Origin: Verrucomicrobiota bacterium
GTDB lineage: Bacteria; Verrucomicrobiota; Kiritimatiellia; CAIVKH01
NCBI GenBank assembly: GCA_024233345.1
Contig: JACKPT010000007.1
Location: 1 to 64,000 of the forward strand
Reading direction: 5' to 3'
DNA: 64,000 nucleotides
This document shows positions 42,253-48,570 of the stretch, in pieces. Numbering within the stretch: position 1 is the stretch's first letter; every line of letters begins with the position of its first letter. The notes beneath the pieces are model-generated. The model saw only the letters and a program-made list of their open reading frames with translations. It made no database searches and had not been told where the DNA came from. Position numbers and translations under genes: made by a program.

Positions 42253-42690
42253 ATGAATCGCGGAACAAGAGCGTTAATCACAGGCATCATGACCTTGTTG
42301 CTCGTTGATGGGTGCACTATGAAGACAGATGAAGACCCATCGGAATTTCCTCCCGAGATTGTCGAGCAACACAAGAGGAACAAAGCTCATAGGGAAGAAC
42401 TCAAAAGCCAGTATGGCGCGTTATTCGAAAACATCAGTGCCGCTCTCTTCCGAAATGATCCGATGGGGATCAACTTCGAGACCAATACCGATGAATACGA
42501 GCCGGAGGTCGGAACGATTCTTCCACGCCTCCGAACGTGCAAGAGTGAACAAGACGTGCTTAATGTCGTTTACGAGGAATTCACTAAGTGGTTTGACCCT
42601 GCATCGGTGGGGCCGAAAGAACACTACACGAACGTTTCGGCAGAAATCTGGGCAATCTGGAACAAAGAAGAGAAGCCAACCAGGCCCTGA
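42253..42690 (+). CDS. Putative lipoprotein, cassette 1 cargo
   Basis: A 145-residue protein. The ATG at 42253 gives a lipoprotein-like N-terminus (MNRGTRALITGIMTLLLVDGC) with Cys21; the Asp at -2 is unusual for a lipobox, so lipidation is only likely. The mature part is acidic and helical: YGALFENISAALFRNDPMGINF, EYEPEVGTILPRLRTCKSEQDV and FTKWFDPASVGPKEHYTN. This pattern resembles small immunity-type or cytosolic unknown proteins that I cannot name with confidence. The stop lies inside the next attC-like palindrome, normal for a gene cassette. Codon use is more AT-rich than in the flanking chromosome. Confidence 0.6.
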   Translation: MNRGTRALITGIMTLLLVDGCTMKTDEDPSEFPPEIVEQHKRNKAHREELKSQYGALFENISAALFRNDPMGINFETNTDEYEPEVGTILPRLRTCKSEQDVLNVVYEEFTKWFDPASVGPKEHYTNVSAEIWAIWNKEEKPTRP

Positions 42691-42746
42691 ACCGTACCGC
42701 GAGAAGCGCCGACGCTTCTCGCGGCCGGTGAGGGCAGCCGTTCGCA
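42674..42746 (+). other. attC-like site 1
   Basis: A 73-base palindrome opening with AGCCAAC and closing with GTTCGCA. The centre is a perfect 12-bp stem, CCGCGAGAAGCG (42697-42708) and CGCTTCTCGCGG (42713-42724), with loop CCGA. Outer arms AGGCCCTGAACCG and CCGGTGAGGGC pair with bulges, as attC sites do. Confidence 0.65.
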
Positions 42747-42767
42747 ATCTCGGAAGGAGTGATTCAC

Positions 42768-42998
42768 ATGTCGACGCATTTGAAAATACAGCTGTGGCTT
42801 GGCTACATATTCCTGTCGTTTGCTCTTATCGGTTGCATCCTGTCGCTTGCTCATGCGATCGGGCTTGGCATCGTTGCACAGCCTTGGCTAGTTTTTGGCG
42901 CCATTTCCGATGGTAGTTCATCAACAGCTCCAATAATGATAGGTCTCACATCTATTTCCGGAGCTGCGCTAGTCATAAATGCCACGCGGTCTACTTGA
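42768..42998 (+). CDS. Small two-helix membrane protein, cassette 2 (first gene)
   Basis: A 76-residue protein with a strong SD (GGAAGGAG) 8 bases before ATG 42768. Two membrane helices: LWLGYIFLSFALIGCILSLAHAI and, after a short loop, APIMIGLTSISGAALVINA. Family unknown. It begins 22 bases after the attC-like core and is followed after 28 bases by the protease-like gene, so both belong to one cassette and may act together. Confidence 0.6.
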   Translation: MSTHLKIQLWLGYIFLSFALIGCILSLAHAIGLGIVAQPWLVFGAISDGSSSTAPIMIGLTSISGAALVINATRST

Positions 42999-43026
42999 CC
43001 ATTACCCGTTACGAAACAACTCACCA

Positions 43027-43767
43027 ATGCAGCCGCCTCGCATACCAACATCCAACGCACCGAGGGTCCACGCCATCGCACAATTGGTGAGTATCACGCG
43101 CCTGTTGTTCTTCACCGACCCCGCGATTCCCGATTATGAATTCTGGCTAGGTGGCACTGCATTTGCACTCAGATGTCGCAGGAGTATTTGGATGGTCACT
43201 GCCCGTCATAACCTGGACAAACAAAAGAATGAAACGGTCAAGAACCTTCGGATACTGCTTTCCTTGCGATCGAGAGAGTTCGCAACAATGTCACAGACAA
43301 TTACCGGAACAACATCCGATAATCCGGACACGTTCATTCACGATTTTCTTGCCATGCACGTTCGACATAGTACTGACCTAGACATGATACCAGCCTTAAG
43401 TACACATTGTTTTGTTAACGCACGGGACTTGTCACCTGGATCACGGTCAACATTTTACGCATGTGGCTATCCCCATGAGGGAAGTCGAATTAACTACGGC
43501 GGCAAACAACTCGCAGTTGCACCAGAGGCAATAAATGTCACGTACCGCGGCCTAGATGACCACAATCTTCTTGAATTTACGCATTTTCGAGAAAAACTTT
43601 CCCCAACAGGAATGAGCGGCTCGCCTATATTTAGAGTGACATCTGACTCAGAACAAAAAACAGCCACTGTCGCGCTCGCAGGCATGATTGTAATGGCTGG
43701 AACATGCGTATTCAGGTGTGTGGCTGCCAGCATAATTTGTGGGATAATTGAACGACATAGCATATGA
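43027..43767 (+). CDS. Trypsin-fold (S1-like) serine protease homologue, cassette 2 (second gene)
   Basis: A 246-residue protein from ATG 43027 without signal peptide. The catalytic triad of a chymotrypsin-like protease can be traced: His61 in SIWMVTARHNL, Asp106 in HDFLAMHV and Ser197 in SPTGMSGSPIF. The sequence FYACGYPHEGSRINYGG between them is a typical strand region. A hydrophobic C-terminal stretch (VALAGMIVMAGTCVFRCVAASIICGI) could associate with membrane. Cytoplasmic trypsin-like proteases occur in several anti-phage systems, but no such link is shown here. AT-rich codon use suggests transfer. Confidence 0.65.
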   Translation: MQPPRIPTSNAPRVHAIAQLVSITRLLFFTDPAIPDYEFWLGGTAFALRCRRSIWMVTARHNLDKQKNETVKNLRILLSLRSREFATMSQTITGTTSDNPDTFIHDFLAMHVRHSTDLDMIPALSTHCFVNARDLSPGSRSTFYACGYPHEGSRINYGGKQLAVAPEAINVTYRGLDDHNLLEFTHFREKLSPTGMSGSPIFRVTSDSEQKTATVALAGMIVMAGTCVFRCVAASIICGIIERHSI

Positions 43768-43770
43768 TTC

Positions 43771-43839
43771 TTCGAACATGTCCCTGCAGGGGCCGCTGTA
43801 CCGCTGCGCGGTCTGCGCCTCTAAGGCCGGGCGTTCGCC
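43771..43839 (+). other. attC-like site 2
   Basis: A 69-base imperfect palindrome from TTCGAAC to core GTTCGCC (43833-43839), with inner arms around GGGGCCGCTG and GCGGTCTGCGCCTC. It starts 4 bases after the protease-like stop; the next ATG is 15 bases after the core. Confidence 0.5.
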
Positions 43840-43853
43840 ATATTAACCGCACG

Positions 43854-44666
43854 ATGAAGTCGAAGACGCCAATTCATGGCAATTGCCACCTATGCGGACG
43901 ATATCGACAGCTCACTTACGAGCACATACCACCCCAAGCGGCTTTCAATAATCACACGATCCTCTACGATGACATCGTGAAACTGCTGACGAAGGGTTTT
44001 GATCAACCGTTCAAGGGCAAGCAACAACAAGGCGGAATCGGCCGTTACACTCTTTGCTCTGATTGTAACTCTTTTACGGGTAGAGAATATGGTGCGCCTT
44101 ATGTCAGCTGGTGCATGCAAGGGATGGAAGTGCTTCACAGAACAGCTAGCAACCCATTCATTGACATGCCCTTTCACATATTCCCTCTCCGCGTTCTCAA
44201 GCAGATTGTGTCGATGTTCCTGAGTGTAAATGGCATTGGGTGGCGGAATGCCAATATGGACCTGGTTGAATTTGTCTACCTCCCTAAGCGTAAATACCTT
44301 TCGCGCAAGTATTCCGTCTATGCGTTCTACTCGGTTTCGGCCATACAGCGACAGTCAGGAACAGCGATTCGGTTCTGTACTAATGAACGCTTTGAAAATC
44401 TCGGAATGGATGCATTCAGCGAGATTACATTTCCCCCATTTGGCTATGTCATGACCGTTGACAACGATGCTCACGACAGTCGGCTCGTTGATATTTCATA
44501 TTTCGCGAATCGAGCTGAGAACGAATTGCGTATGGAATACCTGAAATTGCCTGTGCTACCCATCTTCACATCCTATCCCGGCGACTACCGAACAAAAGAG
44601 GAGATTGAAGAGGACATTCGTACTAATGAAAGAAGAGACAGGGAAAGAGCCAACCAGAGCCTCTAG
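43854..44666 (+). CDS. HNH-like zinc-binding protein, cassette 3 cargo
   Basis: A 270-residue protein from ATG 43854. The N-terminal 80 residues form an HNH/treble-clef-like pattern: CHLC (Cys11, Cys14), EHIPP (His24), then LCSDCNSFTG (Cys68, Cys71, Asn72). This is a known layout in HNH nucleases, though the second His of the motif is not obvious. The remaining 190 residues, with a conserved-looking FFIFPLRVLKQ-type helical block (HIFPLRVLKQIVSMFLSVNG), are unrecognised. A nuclease role is therefore inference. The stop lies within the next attC-like site. Confidence 0.62.
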   Translation: MKSKTPIHGNCHLCGRYRQLTYEHIPPQAAFNNHTILYDDIVKLLTKGFDQPFKGKQQQGGIGRYTLCSDCNSFTGREYGAPYVSWCMQGMEVLHRTASNPFIDMPFHIFPLRVLKQIVSMFLSVNGIGWRNANMDLVEFVYLPKRKYLSRKYSVYAFYSVSAIQRQSGTAIRFCTNERFENLGMDAFSEITFPPFGYVMTVDNDAHDSRLVDISYFANRAENELRMEYLKLPVLPIFTSYPGDYRTKEEIEEDIRTNERRDRERANQSL

Positions 44667-44714
44667 GCTATCGTTGCCCCGGAGGACACCTCAGCCTGAA
44701 GCTCGACGTTCTCT
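44648..44714 (+). other. attC-like site 3
   Basis: A 67-base imperfect palindrome: AGCCAACCAGAGCCTCTAGGCT at the left mirrors CAGCCTGAAGCTCGACGTTCTC at the right (reverse complement matches at GAGC, TC and AGGCT). The core is GTTCTCT (44708-44714), the most divergent of the set. Confidence 0.55.
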
Positions 44715-44773
44715 TCCACGCCGGCCCGGAAATCGGCCTTGACTGAGTGTAGCCTGTGGGCTACGGTATCCTT

Positions 44774-45064
44774 GTGATACATATACGGAAGACGGACGAG
44801 TTTGCGCGATGGCTTGACGCTTTGCGCGACGTCCAGGGCCGAGCCCGTGTGCTTGTCAGAATTGAGCGGTTGGCGGCCGGATTAGCCGGTGATGTGAAGC
44901 CGGTTGGACAGGGTGTCTCGGAGCTTCGGATCGACTATGGGCCTGGGTATCGCGTCTATTTCAAGCGTTTCGGGCGCGAACTTATTGTCCTGCTGGCTGG
45001 AGGCGACAAAAAGAGTCAGGCCAAGGACATTGAACGGGCCATTCAACTGGCCCGGCACCTATGA
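44774..45064 (+). CDS. RelE/HigB-type toxin, cassette 4 (first gene)
   Basis: About 96 residues from GTG 44774 (reads MIHIRKTDEFARWLDAL), the usual family start; an in-frame GTG at 44756 is an alternative. The sequence matches the phage-derived Gp49/HigB-like addiction killer family: RARVLVRIERL, VSELRIDYGPGYRVYFKRFGRELIVLLAGGDKKSQAKDI. Toxins of this group are ribosome-dependent mRNA interferases; basic residues in YRVYFKR and GDKKSQ are the usual functional ones. It overlaps the antitoxin by four bases. Confidence 0.88.
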   Translation: MIHIRKTDEFARWLDALRDVQGRARVLVRIERLAAGLAGDVKPVGQGVSELRIDYGPGYRVYFKRFGRELIVLLAGGDKKSQAKDIERAIQLARHL

Positions 45065-45375
45065 GGGACAACATGATGAAGAAAACAAAGACGACAGTTT
45101 ACGATGTTGCTGAACATCTTCGCACCCCTGAGGACATGGCCGCGTACCTAGAGGCTTGCATGGAAGAAGCGGGTGGCAATGCGGCTTTCATCGCCAAGGC
45201 TCTTGGTGATATTGCCAAGGCAAAAGGCATGACCCAGGTTGCGCGGGATGCCGGTTTATCTCGTGAAAGCCTTTACAAGGCGCTTTCCGGCGAGCGAAGC
45301 CCGGGATTCGACACTGTCTTGCGGGTGATCGATGCCCTTGGATTGCAATTGCATGCCGTACCTGCCAAGGGATGA
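45061..45375 (+). CDS. HigA-type helix-turn-helix antitoxin, cassette 4 (second gene)
   Basis: A 104-residue partner (MRDNMMKKTKTTVYDVAEHLRTPEDMAAYLEACMEEAGGN). The DNA-binding helix-turn-helix is MTQVARDAGLSRESLYKALSGERSPGFDTVLRVIDALG. This family normally neutralises the toxin and represses the operon. A start at 45073 (MMKK) is possible. It ends 8 bases before attC-like site 4. The pair appears intact. Confidence 0.9.
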   Translation: MRDNMMKKTKTTVYDVAEHLRTPEDMAAYLEACMEEAGGNAAFIAKALGDIAKAKGMTQVARDAGLSRESLYKALSGERSPGFDTVLRVIDALGLQLHAVPAKG

Positions 45376-45383
45376 AAGGACAT

Positions 45384-45444
45384 GGCCAACCATAGGCTTG
45401 CAGGGACGCTCGTTGACTCGCGCCCCACAGTCTTCACGTTAGCC
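45384..45444 (+). other. attC-like site 4
   Basis: A 61-base imperfect palindrome from GGCCAAC to GTTAGCC (45438-45444), whose ends are exact inverted cores apart from one base. The inside (CTTGCAGGGACGC and GCGCCCCACAGTCTTC) pairs with bulges. A close relative is site 5. Confidence 0.68.
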
Positions 45445-45716
45445 GCCAGCCTTCGTCTCAGCGACTGAAGCGAGAGCGGAGCATCTCCTTCGAGCAGATT
45501 GTGTTTCATTTATCCGAAGGCGATCTCTGGAGGATGGCGGATCATCCGAATCAGGATGACTATCCGGGCCAGAAGGTCTATTTCGTAAACGTGGATGGCT
45601 ACATCTACCTTGTGCCGCATGTCGTGGAGAATAATCGCATTTTTCTGAAGACCATCATACCAAGCCGGAAGGCGACGAAGGCATTCCAAGCGGAGGAAAA
45701 AGCAGATGAAGGTTGA
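45438..45716 (+). pseudogene. BrnT-like/DUF4258-type toxin, 5-prime truncated at the cassette core, cassette 5
   Basis: The reading frame is open from the GTT of the attC core and encodes LKRERSISFEQIVFHLSEG, then HPNQDDYPGQKVYFVNVDG, and ends FLKTIIPSRKATKAF, the conserved body of a small toxin family I know next to ribbon-helix-type antitoxins. Family members start about 10-12 residues before LKRER, which would fall on or before the recombination core, and no ATG exists there. The nearest start codon is GTG 45501 (MFHLSEGDL), which would remove the first helix. Probably inactive, or started at a non-standard codon. Confidence 0.6.
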
Positions 45717-45981
45717 CCGTGAAGAGAAAGAGATCCTGGAGGCGTATGACCGGGGCGGTATGAAGTTGACCAAACCAACCAAGGCGGAGCTTGCCCGGGT
45801 CAAGTCCACGGCCACGAATACGTTTCGAAAGAATCGACGGGTGACGATCCGTTTGTACGATCACGACCTGAAGGGAATTCAGAAGAAGGCGATGGAATAG
45901 GGGATCCCCTACCAAACGTTGATTTCGGGAATGATTCATCAATATGTCGAAGGCGACCTTGTGGAAAGCAAAGGCCGCTAA
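45706..45981 (+). pseudogene. Antitoxin of the BrnT-like pair, interrupted by an in-frame TAG
   Basis: From ATG 45706 the frame reads KSTATNTFRKNRRVTIRLYDHDLKGIQKKAME, then TAG at 45898-45900, and continues in the same frame GIPYQTLISGMIHQYVEGDLVESKGR to TAA at 45981. Family members have an uninterrupted KA(M/L)E(E)GIPYQTLI block, so the stop most likely arose from a GAG codon. The product would be 64 residues and lack the C-terminal part. It overlaps the toxin by 11 bases. Confidence 0.78.
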
Positions 45982-46030
45982 CCATCGGCTTGTAGGGACG
46001 TTCGATGACTCGCGCCCCACAGCCTCGTCT
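45976..46030 (+). other. attC-like site 5, right core missing
   Basis: From CGCTAAC the sequence follows site 4 closely (ACCATCGGCTTGTAGGGACG against ACCATAGGCTTGCAGGGACG; GACTCGCGCCCCACAG identical) but diverges after about 50 bases, where GTTAGCC is expected. It marks the right edge of the array. Confidence 0.6.
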
Positions 46031-46075
46031 GGACGAAAAAGCATCGTGTCGGCGTGTTGCAGATGTGACGCACTT

Positions 46076-46150
46076 TAGAGCCGTTTAAGTTAATCTGTGG
46101 CCGGTCGGTCTGTCACGGGCAGGCCCGGCGAACCGCCGTACGGCTATGGC
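46076..46150. repeat. MITE-like palindromic element, copy B (truncated, inverted)
   Basis: Begins TAGAGCCGTTTAAGT and continues as the reverse complement of copy A: ATCTGTGGCCGGTCGGTCTG and GCCCGGCGAACCGCCGTACG, GGCTATGGC. The outer terminal repeat on the right is missing. It lies about 45 bases beyond the cassette array; the remaining bases up to 46276 hold only scattered GATTACGA-like words. Confidence 0.75.
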
Positions 46151-46276
46151 GACGTGGAATGGGGGCAGACGTAACCGTTCTTCCTATCCTGTTCATCCGG
46201 GGTACCTCATCCGTGATTACGAGTACGAACAGCATTACGATTGAGGTTGGGTATTCGCGGGGAGGGTAAGTCGTTC

Positions 46277-47851
46277 CTATCGAAGCGACCATTCCCGCAA
46301 TGCAAACGGTAGGTCGTCGAGGAGGTCGGAGGCGATGACGGACATCTGGCAGAGGCGGCGGGCCGCGAAATCTCCGGCCATGCCGTGAAAATAGACCCCG
46401 GCCATGGCGGCATCCTGAGGGGTACATCCCTGACTGATCAGCCCGGCGATGATCCCGCTGAGCACATCCCCTGCGCCCGCGGTTGCCATCCCGGGGTTCC
46501 CGGTCAGGTTGATGCGGAGGATGGGGTCTTTTGGCGATGCAATCAGGGTGCCTGCCCCCTTGAGCAGGGTGACGCAATTTCCGAGCGCACAGGCCGTCGT
46601 GACAGCCTTGATCCGGTCTGCTTCGACCTGCTCGGCGGAGAGGCCGAGCAAACGGCCCATCTCGCCGGAATGAGGGGTGATCACCAGCGGGGTTCGCGCC
46701 CCGGCCAGCCTTGGCAGGTTTCCGTGGAGAATATCGAGGGCCCCGGCATCCAGCACCATCGGGCAGGTTGCATGCTCCAACAAGAGCTCCACCAATGCGT
46801 GCAGGTCATCATCGGGAACCAGGCCGGGCCCGATGACGATCGCTGAATATCGCTCCAGCTCCGGTATCAGTTGGGCGGCCAACGCCCGACTGAGGGTGCC
46901 GTCCGGCTTTTCCGGGGCGGCAATCACCATGAATTCGGGGATGTGAGATGCCGCGAGGGCATGCAGGCTGGCCGGTACCGCAAGGGTGACCAGGCCGGAC
47001 CCCACCCGCAACGCGGCCTCACCGGCGAGGATCGGGGCTCCACAATAGCGGCGGCTGCCCCCGATCAGCAGGGTATGCCCATAGGTTCCCTTGTGACTGC
47101 GACAGGTTCGCCGGGGTGCCAGCCCGCGCAAATCGCTGATATCGATAAGCTCGATGGCTTCCGGCGGTTCGACTTCGTCGACCAGCTCCCGGGGAATCCC
47201 GATGTCCGCGACATCGATGGACCCGATATGGTCCATCCCGGTCGCGGTGACAAACCCCACCTTGGGCAGTCCCATGGTGACGGTTAGGTCGGCATACACC
47301 GCCTCCCCTTCGACCGTTCCGGTATCTGCATTCAGGCCGGAAGGAATATCGATGGCCACACACAGGGACTCCCGTCTCTGCTGGTTGATGTAATGGATTG
47401 CTCCGGTGGCCGGTCCCCGGGCGGGTCCTTTCAATCCGGTGCCGAGAATGCCGTCGACAATGATGTCGGCATACAGGGGCTGGCGTGCGGCATCCTGCCA
47501 ATCCTCGAGGGTCGGCAGTTCGTCGATGGTGATACCCTTCTGTTTCATCCGGCTGAAGTGGAGGAGGGCGTCGCCATGAATCTGGTTGGCAAACGCGGCG
47601 ATCCATACATAGACCGAATACTGCATGTCATGAAGCACCCGCGCGGCCACGAAGGCGTCACCGCCATTGTTGCCCCGACCGGCAATGAAGTGGACGATGG
47701 GGGAGGCGAGACTGCTGGCATCAGCCAACCGGCGTATCATGCCGGCGAGAACAAATCCCGCCCGTTCCATCAGTACCTCACCGGTGACCTCGGTTTCCTC
47801 GATGGTGCGGCGGTCCAGTTCCCGCATTTGTTCTGCGGTGACCAGCTTCAT
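46277..47851 (-). CDS. nnr: Bifunctional NAD(P)HX epimerase / ADP-dependent NAD(P)HX dehydratase
   Basis: A 524-residue fusion. The N-terminal YjeF epimerase domain (1-215) has MKLVTAEQMRELDRRTIEE, GRGNNGGDAFVAARVL and DGILGTGLKGPARG. The C-terminal ribokinase-like dehydratase (225-524) has RSHKGTYGHTLLIGGSRRYCGAPILAGEAALRVGSGLV (read in parts), ITPHSGEMGRLLG and LTGNPGMATAGAGDVLSGIIAG with its anionic hole. It repairs hydrated NADH/NADPH. Probably co-transcribed with pdxJ, whose stop lies 2 bases upstream of its ATG. Confidence 0.94.
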   Translation of the reverse strand: MKLVTAEQMRELDRRTIEETEVTGEVLMERAGFVLAGMIRRLADASSLASPIVHFIAGRGNNGGDAFVAARVLHDMQYSVYVWIAAFANQIHGDALLHFSRMKQKGITIDELPTLEDWQDAARQPLYADIIVDGILGTGLKGPARGPATGAIHYINQQRRESLCVAIDIPSGLNADTGTVEGEAVYADLTVTMGLPKVGFVTATGMDHIGSIDVADIGIPRELVDEVEPPEAIELIDISDLRGLAPRRTCRSHKGTYGHTLLIGGSRRYCGAPILAGEAALRVGSGLVTLAVPASLHALAASHIPEFMVIAAPEKPDGTLSRALAAQLIPELERYSAIVIGPGLVPDDDLHALVELLLEHATCPMVLDAGALDILHGNLPRLAGARTPLVITPHSGEMGRLLGLSAEQVEADRIKAVTTACALGNCVTLLKGAGTLIASPKDPILRINLTGNPGMATAGAGDVLSGIIAGLISQGCTPQDAAMAGVYFHGMAGDFAARRLCQMSVIASDLLDDLPFALREWSLR

Positions 47852-47853
47852 GG

Positions 47854-48570
47854 TCAGGGACCCGCCATGGCTTGCAACATTTCCTCGACCGCGGCCCTCA
47901 TGCCAACCAGGACCGCCCGGGCGACCAAACTGTGCCCGATGTTCAGGGTATCGAGATGGGGAATCTGCAGTATGCCCGGTAGATTGCCGAGATGTATGCC
48001 GTGACCTGCATTGACCTTGAGTCCGAGCCGGTGAGCCAGTTCGGCCCCCCGTTTCAGGCGGTCCAGTTCATGATCGGCAGCCACGCCGAAACTATCGCAA
48101 TAGGATCCGGTGTGCAGTTCGATATAAGGGGCGCCCAGTTCGGAGGCCGCTTCAATCTGGGCCGGGTCGGGATCGATAAACAGGCTGACCACAATACCCG
48201 CGTGCTGCATGCGGGTCAGTGTCGCTTGCAGTCCGGCCTTCTGACCCGCGACATCCAAGCCGCCCTCGGTGGTTAGCTCCGCCCGTTTTTCCGGAACCAG
48301 ACACACCTCGTCGGGACGAAGCTGCACCGCGAAATCCACGATCTCGGGGTGGTTCCCCATTTCAAGGTTGAGGGGGAGTATGTCCGCCTGTTTGAGCCGC
48401 CGCACATCGTCATCCTGAATGTGGCGCCGGTCTTCGCGGAGATGCACGGTCAATCCATGGGCCCCGGCATCCCGGCATAAACGCGCGGCGTCAAGCGGAT
48501 CGGGATAGGTGGTCTTGCGCGCCTCGCGAAGGGTCGCCACATGATCGATATTGACCCCGAGCCGGAGCAT
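47854..48570 (-). CDS. pdxJ: Pyridoxine 5-prime-phosphate synthase
   Basis: A 238-residue TIM barrel that condenses aminoacetone phosphate with deoxyxylulose phosphate, the last step of the DXP-dependent vitamin B6 pathway. Motifs: LGVNIDHVATLREAR, GAHGLTVHLREDRRHIQD, EMGNHPEIVDFA, VSLFIDPDP, YIELHTGSY and LKVNAGHGIHLGN, NIGHSLVARAVLVG. Length is normal. TAATG overlap with the upstream GGDEF gene and 2-base gap to nnr indicate one transcript. Confidence 0.95.
   Translation of the reverse strand: MLRLGVNIDHVATLREARKTTYPDPLDAARLCRDAGAHGLTVHLREDRRHIQDDDVRRLKQADILPLNLEMGNHPEIVDFAVQLRPDEVCLVPEKRAELTTEGGLDVAGQKAGLQATLTRMQHAGIVVSLFIDPDPAQIEAASELGAPYIELHTGSYCDSFGVAADHELDRLKRGAELAHRLGLKVNAGHGIHLGNLPGILQIPHLDTLNIGHSLVARAVLVGMRAAVEEMLQAMAGP

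Noticed and set aside
42697..42724. Perfect 12-bp hairpin as an intrinsic terminator of the lipoprotein gene
   Set aside because: No T-run follows on either side, and it is the centre of a larger palindrome with core-like ends, so an attC-like role explains it better.
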